A DNA stretch of 11,838 nt. Source: a bacterium (GTDB taxonomy: Bacteria; UBA9089; UBA9088). Positions 1 through 7,006 of this stretch are shown here, piece by piece. The notes under the pieces are model-generated. The model was not told where the DNA came from. It made no database searches and saw only the letters and a program-made list of their open reading frames with translations. The stretch's first letter is position 1, and each line of letters opens with the position of its first letter. A program made the position numbers and the translations under genes. The stretch spans positions 1-11,838 of the forward strand of contig DNCM01000176.1 in the NCBI GenBank assembly GCA_003498085.1, given 5' to 3'.

Positions 1-107
1 ATCACTTAAGATTACCTACAGAAGCAGAGGCTGAACAACAAGAGGTATACAAAAGGCTTGGAATAAAGGATAAGCCAATCAAACAAAAACATATAGTGAT
101 AGGATAA
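1..107 (+). CDS. 3' end of an unidentified gene, possibly a transposase (5' truncated by window edge)
   Basis: An open frame enters from the left edge (frame starting at base 3) and ends at TAA 105-107, leaving 34 visible residues: a lysine- and glutamate-rich tail containing PTEAEAEQQEVYKRLGI and ending KQKHIVIG. I do not recognise a domain. The pattern of an acidic/Gln stretch followed by a hydrophobic residue, K.LGI and a short basic tail resembles, from memory, the C-terminus of IS1634-like DDE transposases. The next ~75 bases (TGCAAAAAA to a GCGGAGTAAAT string at about 168-178) resemble the non-coding end that follows such genes. That identification is weak; it could be the tail of any cytoplasmic protein. 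It converges on the phosphorylase gene at 202-870. Confidence 0.4.
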   Translation, partial: HLRLPTEAEAEQQEVYKRLGIKDKPIKQKHIVIG

Positions 108-201
108 AAATATAGTGCAAAAAATTTTTTAAGTCCCTGCAATATCAAGATTTTAGCGAAAATAATGCGGAGTAAATCTTAAGGAATTGGAACGATAATT
201 T

Positions 202-870
202 TCAACCAAGTAGAATACCAGAAAGGAATTTTTTTAAACTACTAAGCTTTTTCTTTTGAGTTTCCTTTATTTTCTCGAGGGAAAGGGGTTCTTCTTTTAT
301 TCCATTTGCCCAATTATCAACAAGGCAAAGTGATGCATAAGGAATATCTAGTTCATTTGCAATTGTTGCCTCACTTGCCATTGTCATTCCAACAACATCA
401 CCGATTGTCTTTAAAAACCTTATTTCTGCCTTTGTTTCAAATCTAGGGCCCCTTGTCTGAACATAAACACCCCCATCAATAGGTTCTATTCCAGAAGATT
501 TAGCTTTTTCCAAAATTATTTTTCGGACATTTCCATCCAATGATGGAATAACATGAACTATCTTTTTATCATAAAATGTCGGAATATCCCATAGGCTTAT
601 ATAGTCATCTGGAATAAGAAAATCATCAGGCGTAATTTTTTCTTTTAAAGAGCCAACAGAATTTATTGAGATAATATACTCAACATTAAGGTTCTTAAGA
701 TAAGAGATATTTGTCTTGTGGTTTATCATATGGGGAGGAATGGTTTTATTCTTTCCATGCCTGAAAACAAAGATGGTATCATCCTTTATAAAAAAACCTT
801 CTTTTTCTTCAAAACCAGAAAGTATGTCTTCAAGTTCAGAGAGTAAAAGTCCGGAAATAACTGCCTTCAT
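202..870 (-). CDS. MTAP/PNP-family (family 2) nucleoside phosphorylase, short form
   Basis: Predicted to split a purine nucleoside (5'-methylthioadenosine, methylthioinosine or a 6-oxopurine nucleoside) with phosphate into free base and sugar-1-phosphate, in purine/methylthio salvage in the cytoplasm. Family motifs are clear across 222 residues: RHG (37-39) and PPHMINHKTN (45-54) for phosphate/nucleoside binding, NSVGSL (70-75), GPRFETKAE (141-149), GMTMASEA (161-168) and LVDNWANG (183-190), where the base-recognising residue lies. MTAPs are usually about 240-280 residues. Here the N-terminus is short, and the usual Gly-Gly-Ser/Thr-Gly phosphate loop appears as ISGLLL. The base pocket has a single D185 in DNW rather than the DxD of adenosine-specific MTAPs, so substrate is uncertain. 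ATG at 868-870 has no Shine-Dalgarno, but a near-perfect promoter ends 11 nt upstream, which rules out a much longer N-terminus. It is transcribed alone, divergent from the PorV gene. Confidence 0.85.
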   Translation of the reverse strand: MKAVISGLLLSELEDILSGFEEKEGFFIKDDTIFVFRHGKNKTIPPHMINHKTNISYLKNLNVEYIISINSVGSLKEKITPDDFLIPDDYISLWDIPTFYDKKIVHVIPSLDGNVRKIILEKAKSSGIEPIDGGVYVQTRGPRFETKAEIRFLKTIGDVVGMTMASEATIANELDIPYASLCLVDNWANGIKEEPLSLEKIKETQKKKLSSLKKFLSGILLG

Positions 871-881
871 AAATCGTATTA

Positions 882-910
882 ATTGTAATATTTTACTTAC
901 ATGTTGTCAA
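882..910 (-). promoter_or_regulatory. sigma70-type promoter of the phosphorylase gene, near-leaderless
   Basis: On the minus strand TTGACA (910-905, perfect -35) is followed after exactly 17 nt by TACAAT (887-882, one mismatch to TATAAT). Only 11 nt separate the -10 box from the ATG at 870, so a start about 7 nt downstream (near 875) would give a 5' leader of roughly 5 nt. This agrees with the lack of any Shine-Dalgarno. The box match is seen directly; the start site is inferred. Confidence 0.75.
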
Positions 911-964
911 ATCTTACCCACTGGAACTTATTCATATATCTTTCTTAGCTAAATTTGAATTTAG

Positions 965-1014
965 TGTAGAAAACCTAGGCAGGACTTGCCTCTACAGACC
1001 TATGGGTAGGCTAC
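965..1014. repeat. palindrome-rich intergenic patch (REP/MITE-like remnant?)
   Basis: Between the two divergent promoters lies a cluster of small inverted repeats: TGTAGA (965-970) pairs with TCTACA (991-996), GGCA (978-981) with TGCC (987-990), CCTA (999-1002) with TAGG (1007-1010), and GTAGGCTAC (1006-1014) is a palindrome around its central G. The patch is visibly more GC-rich than the surrounding intergenic DNA. It could be a decayed mobile repeat or a regulatory structure; nothing shows which. Confidence 0.4.
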
Positions 1015-1028
1015 AAGGTATTTTTTAC

Positions 1029-1057
1029 TTGCTATCTTAATTTTATTTTGATAAAAT
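1029..1057 (+). promoter_or_regulatory. extended -10 promoter of the PorV/PorQ gene, leaderless
   Basis: TTGCTA (1029-1034, four of six -35 matches) is spaced 17 nt from TAAAAT (1052-1057, one mismatch), which is preceded by TGA (1049-1051), an extended -10 TGN element. Six nt then lead to the ATG at 1064, so the expected transcription start, 7 nt below the -10, is the A of the start codon. No Shine-Dalgarno is present. It probably drives both the PorV-like gene and the overlapping O-antigen ligase gene. Confidence 0.65.
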
Positions 1058-1063
1058 AAAAAT

Positions 1064-1933
1064 ATGAGACATTTTTTAATCATATTGCTTTTTTCGAGTA
1101 TTTCATTTGCAAGGGTAGATACTGGAGCAGATTTTCTTAAGTTTATAACCTCTGCAAGAGTTGCTGGAATTAGTGGTAGTTTTGTTGGACTCGCCGATGA
1201 TGTGTCAACTCTTCATTATAACCCTGCTGGACTAGTCAATATCAAAAATAAGGAACTCCTTCTTATGGGAAGCGAGGGAATCATGGATTGCGGCTATGAA
1301 TACATTGGATATGGCCAAAAAAATAAAAACTCTGGGATTGGTTTCTGTGTTCTGTATTTCCATGCACCAGAGATGTTAAGAACAGAAGAAGATAAGGAGT
1401 TTGGGTTCAGAGTTTTAGGAACTGTTGAATACTATGACCTTATGGTAGGATTTTCTTATGGAAGAAGGGTAAGAAATAATCTTTCTATTGGTGGGACAAT
1501 TAAAGGAATACATAGAATGATAAGTCCAGACAAAGGCTATACATGCGCAGTTGATCTTGGGGTACTTTATGAGTCTAAGAATAACATAAAATTTGGTGTA
1601 TCAATCCAGAATGTTGGTTCCACTATCTGGAAGGACGAACTTCCTAGGTTTGTCCAAATTGGTGGCTCGTATAGAATAGAAGAACTTATCTTAACAGGAG
1701 CAATAAGCCACCATCTTATTTCAAAAAGTAAACCCGAATTTAGAATTGGTGCTGAATTTTGGTATTTGAAAATATTATGCCTCCGTGCGGGATATTATTC
1801 TTTGGAAGGAGAATTAAGTGGTGCAACACTTGGCGGCGGAATAAGAATAACAAACTGGCTCCAAGCTGATTTTGCCCAGGTCCCAGCTACATTAGAAAGA
1901 CTGCTTCAAGGCTCAATTACAATTAAGTTTTAA
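1064..1933 (+). CDS. PorV/PorQ-family outer-membrane beta-barrel protein
   Basis: A 289-residue exported protein. Residues 1-16 are a short signal peptide (MRH, hydrophobic core, SISFA), with likely cleavage before RVDTGADF. The mature start carries the family signature: GADFLKF, then ARVAGISGSFVGLADD (31-46) and HYNPAGL (51-57), as in PorV/PorQ (UPF0164) proteins with a FadL-like barrel. The rest alternates hydrophobic and polar residues in strand-like blocks with Gly/Tyr/aromatic content, and ends in SITIKF, a C-terminal beta-signal with a final Phe. In Bacteroidota PorV acts in type IX secretion as an acceptor for cargo that becomes linked to glycolipid. The family also occurs in lineages without that system and no other T9SS gene is visible here, so the role is open. 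The stop overlaps the next start (TAATG), suggesting translational coupling with the O-antigen ligase family gene. Confidence 0.85.
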   Translation: MRHFLIILLFSSISFARVDTGADFLKFITSARVAGISGSFVGLADDVSTLHYNPAGLVNIKNKELLLMGSEGIMDCGYEYIGYGQKNKNSGIGFCVLYFHAPEMLRTEEDKEFGFRVLGTVEYYDLMVGFSYGRRVRNNLSIGGTIKGIHRMISPDKGYTCAVDLGVLYESKNNIKFGVSIQNVGSTIWKDELPRFVQIGGSYRIEELILTGAISHHLISKSKPEFRIGAEFWYLKILCLRAGYYSLEGELSGATLGGGIRITNWLQADFAQVPATLERLLQGSITIKF

Positions 1934-4050
1934 TGACCTTTATTGATTCCCTTATGAAGCTACTCCTTTCTCTTACCCTTCTTCTTGTACCCCTTTATTT
2001 TGATCTAAGGGTTTCTGACCTATTTGGCACAAGCAAGATTGTTATATTGTATTTATTCTCTCTTCTTATCCTCTATCTTTGGGTTTTAAAGGTTATTTTT
2101 TATGAAAAATTGGAATTTAAAAAAACACCACTTTTTCTTCCGATTATTCTATTTCTTGGGGCAAATATCATATCGTCTTTTACATCAACATCACACACCC
2201 AAAGCATATTTGGCGAATACAAATCTCAGGAAGGATTAATTACACTAATTTCTTATACTATCCTTTTTTTTGCAATAGCAAACTTCATAGACAAAGAAAA
2301 AAGTATATGGACAAAAACATTTTATATTAGAATACTTACATCCTTTGTCCTCGCAAATCTTCTTATCCTATTCTTTCCACCAAGACAAGAGATAGAGATA
2401 GCATGGGGATGGACGGGTGGATTTTTTGTTTTATGTCTTTATACGATATTATTTTATTTTTTTCTTCCCTTAATTGACACAAGCATAGGACTTATAAAAA
2501 TATTTATTCTTACCTCAATTCTCTGTGGGACTTATTATTTTGCCCAGATGAGAGGCTATGACTTCATCCAATGGGAAGTAGCCCAGATTGGCAGTTCAAC
2601 TTTTGGAAATTATGGATGGTTTGCCCACTATGGAATGATTATATTTTTCTTCGTCCTTTATTTTTTGATTTTGACATTTATAGAAAAGAAGGAAAAAAAG
2701 AAGAAAAAACTACCTTTATTTACAAAATATTTCTTGGCAGCAAGTTTGGTTTTGCTGATTGCTTTCTTTTTTATAACATTTTTTAATGTTAGACAGAGGT
2801 CAACAATAATGGGAGTATCCGGAGGCTCCTTTTTATTTCTTTTTCTTCTCTCAAAAATAAAGGAATGTAGGAAAATTTTTTATCTCGGAGCCTTTTTATT
2901 TCTTATTGCTTTTCTCTACTTTGGGTTTATTGGTGGACAAAAAGATGCGGTTCTTAAAAGCATAGCAAGGGATCTATTTGTCGTTTCAAAAACAGAGGAA
3001 GGATTTGGAGGAGGAAGTGGGTTTACAACTGCTGGAATAAGACTCCACATCTGGAAAGCCTGTCTTAAAATAATAAAAGATTATCCGATACTTGGAATAG
3101 GACCGGATACAATGATGAGCGTCTATCCAAAATATAGAACATTAAAACATGTTGAGGCAGAAGGACAATATTCAAGAAACCAGAATGCCCATAATGACAT
3201 ACTGCAAATTACATCAACAACAGGCTTTGTTGGACTTATTACTTACTTATTTATTCATATTACATTCTTTATATTTCTTATAAAAACATTAGGGAAACTA
3301 AGTAATGAAAAAAAAGTTTTTCTTATGGCAATTGGTGGTGCCTGGCTTTCAAACCATATAAATAATCTTTTTTCGTGGGCAATACCGTCAATTAACTCTA
3401 TGTTCTGGGCAATACTTGGGCTTGGTGCCCTTGCTTTTGAAGAAAAAAAGCCTAGTTTGATAAAGATCAAATCTTTCTTTAAATGGCCTATATTTATAAT
3501 TTCTTCCATTTCAGTAATTATTGGAACACTCTTTGTTATAAATATGTACCAGGCTGATATGAAATTTAAAAAAGCAAGGGCTTTGGAAAGAGAATTAAGA
3601 CTAGTAGATGCAATTTCTGTCTATAAAATGGCAATAAGATTTAATCCTTGGTATAAGGAGTATTATGATGGTCTTCTGAATACATACCTTACAATGGCAA
3701 GGCAAACACCGGATCCAAAAGATACCAAGGAAGCTGTTTTTTTTGCAGAAAAAGCAACCAGGCTATTTCCAAACGATAGTATTGCATGGAATTTCCTTGG
3801 CGGTGCATATTATCTCGATGGAGTAGCAAATAAAAACGACAGAAAGAATGAAGCTATTTATGCATACAAAAATGCCATTAAATGGGAGCCGTATTTAAGG
3901 GATGCACATACGAACATTGGGCAGATCCTTATCTCTCAAGGAAGAAAAGAGGAGGCACTTTTTTGGTTTAAAAAAGTCCTTTCTTTTGACCCTCATTGCT
4001 CTCGCAGTCTTCATTATGTAAAGCTTATCTCTGAAACGGATAATCCCTAA
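1933..4050 (+). CDS. O-antigen ligase/polymerase (Wzy_C) family membrane protein with C-terminal TPR domain
   Basis: A 705-residue polytopic protein likely to join or polymerise lipid-linked glycans at the periplasmic face of the inner membrane (WaaL/Wzy, or PglL-like transfer to protein). Many hydrophobic segments fill residues 10-530. Landmarks: STFGNYGWFAHYG (222-234), matching the GNPN-type motif of ligases; RSTIMG (289-294); the large periplasmic loop from about 340; IWKACLKIIKDYPILGIGP (373-391); and NQNAHNDILQITSTTGFVG (416-434), the hallmark His-containing motif of Wzy_C. A basic loop (250-260) should be cytoplasmic. Residues ~540-700 are TPR-like helix pairs (ALERELRLVDAISVYKMAIRFNP; AIYAYKNAIKWEP; EEALFWFKKVLSFDP), probably periplasmic. 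Its ATG overlaps the previous stop (TAATG) with no Shine-Dalgarno. The acceptor (lipid A core or protein) cannot be told from sequence. Confidence 0.88.
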   Translation: MTFIDSLMKLLLSLTLLLVPLYFDLRVSDLFGTSKIVILYLFSLLILYLWVLKVIFYEKLEFKKTPLFLPIILFLGANIISSFTSTSHTQSIFGEYKSQEGLITLISYTILFFAIANFIDKEKSIWTKTFYIRILTSFVLANLLILFFPPRQEIEIAWGWTGGFFVLCLYTILFYFFLPLIDTSIGLIKIFILTSILCGTYYFAQMRGYDFIQWEVAQIGSSTFGNYGWFAHYGMIIFFFVLYFLILTFIEKKEKKKKKLPLFTKYFLAASLVLLIAFFFITFFNVRQRSTIMGVSGGSFLFLFLLSKIKECRKIFYLGAFLFLIAFLYFGFIGGQKDAVLKSIARDLFVVSKTEEGFGGGSGFTTAGIRLHIWKACLKIIKDYPILGIGPDTMMSVYPKYRTLKHVEAEGQYSRNQNAHNDILQITSTTGFVGLITYLFIHITFFIFLIKTLGKLSNEKKVFLMAIGGAWLSNHINNLFSWAIPSINSMFWAILGLGALAFEEKKPSLIKIKSFFKWPIFIISSISVIIGTLFVINMYQADMKFKKARALERELRLVDAISVYKMAIRFNPWYKEYYDGLLNTYLTMARQTPDPKDTKEAVFFAEKATRLFPNDSIAWNFLGGAYYLDGVANKNDRKNEAIYAYKNAIKWEPYLRDAHTNIGQILISQGRKEEALFWFKKVLSFDPHCSRSLHYVKLISETDNP

Positions 4051-4066
4051 AAACTAACTAGTTTTT
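4049..4066. promoter_or_regulatory. dyad overlapping the -35 region of the DUF2723 gene promoter
   Basis: AAAAACTA (4049-4056) and TAGTTTTT (4059-4066) form a perfect 8-bp inverted repeat with a 2-nt centre, in the 47-nt gap between two genes and spanning the expected -35 position. It could be an operator, or a weak AT-only hairpin at the end of the upstream transcript. The stem has a single G/C pair, so terminator function is doubtful. Confidence 0.3.
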
Positions 4067-4090
4067 ATGATATCCAAAATATGATATAAT
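4062..4090 (+). promoter_or_regulatory. extended -10 promoter of the DUF2723 gene, leaderless
   Basis: A perfect TATAAT (4085-4090) is preceded by TGA (4082-4084), giving an extended -10 element that can work with a poor -35; the hexamer 17 nt upstream (TTTTTA, 4062-4067) matches consensus at only three positions. Seven nt separate the -10 from ATG 4098, placing transcription start at or 1 nt before the start codon. It probably serves the DUF2723 gene and kdsD. Confidence 0.6.
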
Positions 4091-4097
4091 TACTTAA

Positions 4098-6053
4098 ATG
4101 GGTATTTTTGTATTTTTTGTATCTCTTATTATCTACCTAATAACCCTTACACCATCCGTTGGTCTTTATGATTCGGGCGATATGACAAGTGCAAGTTGGA
4201 TACTGGGGATTTGCCACCCAACAGGATATCCATTTTATATGATCTTTGGAAAATTATGGGCAAGCCTTATTCCTATTGGAAATATTGCCTATAGGATGAA
4301 CTTTCTCTCAGCAATCTTTGCTTCACTCTGTGCAATGATGGTTTATTTTATCGCCTTAATGCTTATTTCCCATCATTCATTATCTACTAGAATCGTCTCG
4401 TCAATAGTTGCTTCCTTAGTCCTTGCCTTTTCTCAAAGATTTTGGGAACAAGCAGTAATTGCAGAAAAGTATACCTTAAACGCCTTTTTCTTTAGCTTTC
4501 TTACACTCCTTCTATTTAAAAAAAGATACTTATTGTTTAGTTTTTTCCTTGGCCTTTCGTTTGCTCATCATACCCAAACGATATTCCTTGTCCCCGCAGT
4601 AATATTCTTTATCCTTATCACATTAGTAAAAAATCAAAAATCAAAAGTCAAAAGTCAAAAGTCAAAAATGATTAAATTACAACCACGGTCTTCTTTCTTC
4701 TTTCTTTCATCTTCCATCTTTTTATTTCTCTTACCCCTTCTTTTATGGTTCTATCTTCCAATAAGGGCAAGTTGTAATCCACCATTAAACTGGAATGCCC
4801 CTTCAGACTTTTTAGGTTTTAAACTTCATATTACTGGCTTTGGATATACAGGGCTTTTCTCATTACCATCACTTAAAGATGTTATCGTTTATTTGAAAGA
4901 TAAAGTTTTTCCTTTGTTTATCTCTCAATTTTCATTCATCCTTATTTTCTTTCCAATTGGCATTTTTTTACTTTTTAAGAAAAATCTAGTTTTTTCCATA
5001 TTTTCTATCTTAGTTATGATTTTTAATATCTATATGGCAATCGGCTATAATATCCCAAATATAGCCGACTACTACATCCCATCTTTTCTTTTTATTAGTA
5101 TTTTCATAGGATACAGTATCTCTTTAGTACCAAAAGTATTAAAACCTGCATTCCTTCTTCTTCCAATTTTTCCCGTTATTCTTAACTATGACTTCTGCAA
5201 CAGAAGGAATTATTATGCTATCTATGACCACACTATTAATTTAATGAATTCTTTAAAAAAAGATTCAGTTTCGTTATATACAATGGATTACAATATTTTT
5301 CCATTGTGGTATCTCATGTATGTTGAAGAAAGGAGAAAAGATATTTTTCCTGCACTCTACCCGTATTTTCATCAAGATTGGGTACTAAAACGCCTCCTTG
5401 ATGATAAACCATATTTAAACATTGATAAATCGCTATCTAGAGATAGACCTTTATATGAGCTTGACAGCATCCTAAAAAAAAGATTTGAAAGCCTTGTTTT
5501 AGGTAATCCGAATACACCAATCTATCTTGATTTTAAAGGATGGGCACCACAGAGTTTCTTCCTTATTCCAGAAGGTTTTGTCTTTAGAATAGTTAAGGAT
5601 AATATAGACATAGAGGATTATCTTGACAAAAACATTCCGAGGTTTTTCTTAAGAAAAAAAGAAGGACAGATAAAAGATTGGAGGGTTGCGATGATGATCG
5701 ATGAATATGGAAAGGCATATCAAGAAAGGGGTTCATTTTACAACATAATTCAAAAGCCAAAAAAAGCATTACTGGAATACAAAAAGGCAGTAGAGATAAA
5801 GAAGAACGATCCAGAGCTTTACAGGGAGCTCGGAAGAACATATACTGTATTAGAGATGCTAGATGAAGGAGAAGCTTGTTTTAAAAAAGCATTAGAGATC
5901 AACCCAAATTATGCAGACTGTTATTCTGACCTTGGTATTGTTTATTTCAAGCAAGGGATGAAAGACAAAGCTATATCATCACTTAAAGAAGCGCTAAGGA
6001 TTAACCCAGAACATCCTGATGCAAAGAGGAACCTTGCTATAATTCAAAGATGA
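4098..6053 (+). CDS. DUF2723-family GT-C-type membrane glycosyltransferase-like protein with C-terminal TPRs
   Basis: A 651-residue multi-pass membrane protein of the DUF2723 family, regarded as GT-C-fold glycosyltransferases using lipid-linked sugars at the outer face of the inner membrane. Family landmarks: LTPSVGLYDSGDM (17-29) with acidic residues D25/D28 in the first periplasmic loop, the likely catalytic acid site; GICHPTGYPFYMIFGKLW (37-54); RFWEQAVIAEKYTLNAF (114-130); LPIRA...PLNWNAPSDFLGFKLHITGFGY (220-250). Around ten hydrophobic helices lie between 1 and 365, then a soluble region, then TPR-type repeats (~550-651: ALLEYKKAVEIKKNDPELY, ACFKKALEINPNYADCY, AISSLKEALRINPEHPDA). Residues 179-191 (QKSKVKSQKSKM) are encoded by a heptamer repeat inserted in a loop after a transmembrane helix. 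The start is set by a promoter 7 nt upstream. The stop overlaps the kdsD start (ATGA). Donor and acceptor are unknown. Confidence 0.85.
   Translation: MGIFVFFVSLIIYLITLTPSVGLYDSGDMTSASWILGICHPTGYPFYMIFGKLWASLIPIGNIAYRMNFLSAIFASLCAMMVYFIALMLISHHSLSTRIVSSIVASLVLAFSQRFWEQAVIAEKYTLNAFFFSFLTLLLFKKRYLLFSFFLGLSFAHHTQTIFLVPAVIFFILITLVKNQKSKVKSQKSKMIKLQPRSSFFFLSSSIFLFLLPLLLWFYLPIRASCNPPLNWNAPSDFLGFKLHITGFGYTGLFSLPSLKDVIVYLKDKVFPLFISQFSFILIFFPIGIFLLFKKNLVFSIFSILVMIFNIYMAIGYNIPNIADYYIPSFLFISIFIGYSISLVPKVLKPAFLLLPIFPVILNYDFCNRRNYYAIYDHTINLMNSLKKDSVSLYTMDYNIFPLWYLMYVEERRKDIFPALYPYFHQDWVLKRLLDDKPYLNIDKSLSRDRPLYELDSILKKRFESLVLGNPNTPIYLDFKGWAPQSFFLIPEGFVFRIVKDNIDIEDYLDKNIPRFFLRKKEGQIKDWRVAMMIDEYGKAYQERGSFYNIIQKPKKALLEYKKAVEIKKNDPELYRELGRTYTVLEMLDEGEACFKKALEINPNYADCYSDLGIVYFKQGMKDKAISSLKEALRINPEHPDAKRNLAIIQR
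4634..4668 (+). repeat. in-frame heptamer repeat (5 x TCAAAAR) inside the DUF2723 gene
   Basis: Five consecutive 7-nt units read TCAAAAA, TCAAAAG, TCAAAAG, TCAAAAG, TCAAAAA with no interruption. Because 7 is not a multiple of 3, three units (21 nt) encode the repeating peptide SKVKSQK in any of the three forward frames, with no stop. It falls in a predicted loop (residues 179-191), so it can be tolerated. The sequence right after it is a pyrimidine-rich tract (about 4689-4725). Confidence 0.85.
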
Positions 6054-7006
6054 TTGAAAGGGCAAAAGAGATATTGAAGATAGAAGGGGAAGCAGTCCTT
6101 TCTCTTATTTCAAGATTGGACAAAGGCTTTGAGGATGCTGTAAATCTAATTTTAAACTGCAAAGGAAGGGTTATTGTAAGTGGAGTTGGGAAATCTGGGA
6201 TAATTGCAAATAAGATTGCATCAACCCTATCATCAACAGGGACACCTGCATTTTTTCTTCACCCAACAGAAGGTCTCCATGGTGATATCGGTGTATTGTT
6301 AAAGGATGATATTTTTATTGTTATCTCGAATTCCGGGGAAACAGAGGAAATAAACAGGCTTATTCCAAGTATAAAGAGGCTTAATATAAAACTTATCAGC
6401 CTATGTGGAAACAGAAACTCAACACTTGCAAAGAATTCGGATGTTTTTATCGATGTAGGGATCAAAAGGGAAGCTTGTTCCTTTGGTTTTATCCCAAGCT
6501 CATCAACGACATCCGCTATGGCAATGGGCGATGCCTTAGCTATCTGCGTTTTAGAGAAAAAAGGATTCACCCAGGATGACTTTGCAGTTTTACATCCAGC
6601 AGGAACATTAGGAAAAAGGCTTGTCTTAAAGGTCTCTCATATCATGCATAAAGGGGATGATATTCCAATTGTCCGAATGGATCTTTTTATGAAGGAGGCT
6701 GTTCTTGAGATGACAAGGAAAAGGCTTGGTATTACAACTGTCGTTGATAATGCAGGAATCCTTGTTGGAGTAATCACGGACGGAGACCTAAGAAGGCTCA
6801 TTGAAAAGAACGAGAACATATTTTCCATCAAAATCTGTGATGCTATGACAAAGTTTCCAAAGACAATCGATGAAAACACCCTCGCAATCGATGCTTTAAA
6901 GAAAATGGAAGATTTTTTTATCACATCCCTTATAATTCCAGATAACGAAAATAAACCTATTGGTGTTGTTCATATCCACGATATCATAAAGGCTGGGCTA
7001 GCTTAA
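6050..7006 (+). CDS. kdsD: D-arabinose 5-phosphate isomerase (KdsD/GutQ type)
   Basis: Interconverts D-ribulose 5-phosphate and D-arabinose 5-phosphate, the first step of Kdo synthesis for the LPS inner core; cytoplasmic. At 318 residues it has the standard SIS plus two CBS layout. SIS domain: VIVSGVGKSG (41-50), STLSSTGTPAFFLHPTEGLHGDIG (58-81), ISNSGETEE (92-100), PSSSTTSAMAMGDALA (149-164) and FAVLHPAGTLGKR (178-190). Residues K48, E100, E141 and H182 line up with the catalytic K59, E111, E152 and H193 I recall for E. coli KdsD, all at the same offset of 11, so an active enzyme is expected. CBS domains: about 197-255 (VGVITDGDLRRL at 239-250) and 263-318 (PIGVVHIHDIIKAG, 303-316). The ATG overlaps the preceding stop (ATGA), so it is co-expressed with the DUF2723 gene. 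Its TAA overlaps the stop of the convergent ABC gene. Confidence 0.95.
   Translation: MIERAKEILKIEGEAVLSLISRLDKGFEDAVNLILNCKGRVIVSGVGKSGIIANKIASTLSSTGTPAFFLHPTEGLHGDIGVLLKDDIFIVISNSGETEEINRLIPSIKRLNIKLISLCGNRNSTLAKNSDVFIDVGIKREACSFGFIPSSSTTSAMAMGDALAICVLEKKGFTQDDFAVLHPAGTLGKRLVLKVSHIMHKGDDIPIVRMDLFMKEAVLEMTRKRLGITTVVDNAGILVGVITDGDLRRLIEKNENIFSIKICDAMTKFPKTIDENTLAIDALKKMEDFFITSLIIPDNENKPIGVVHIHDIIKAGLA

Noticed and set aside
119..130. AAAAAATTTTTT as a bidirectional terminator between the converging genes
   Set aside because: It has no GC stem, and A/T runs of this kind are expected by chance in such AT-rich DNA.
716..952. A 78-residue plus-strand open frame over the phosphorylase start
   Set aside because: Antisense to conserved phosphorylase sequence and to its promoter; Ser/Lys-rich shadow frame.
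1064..1933. Calling a type IX secretion system from the PorV-like protein
   Set aside because: PorV/PorQ-family proteins are common without T9SS, and no other T9SS component is in the window.
2682..2712. A-rich tract encoding EKKEKKKKKL in the O-antigen ligase family gene as a third coding repeat
   Set aside because: No regular unit length; a Lys-rich cytoplasmic loop between membrane helices is ordinary.
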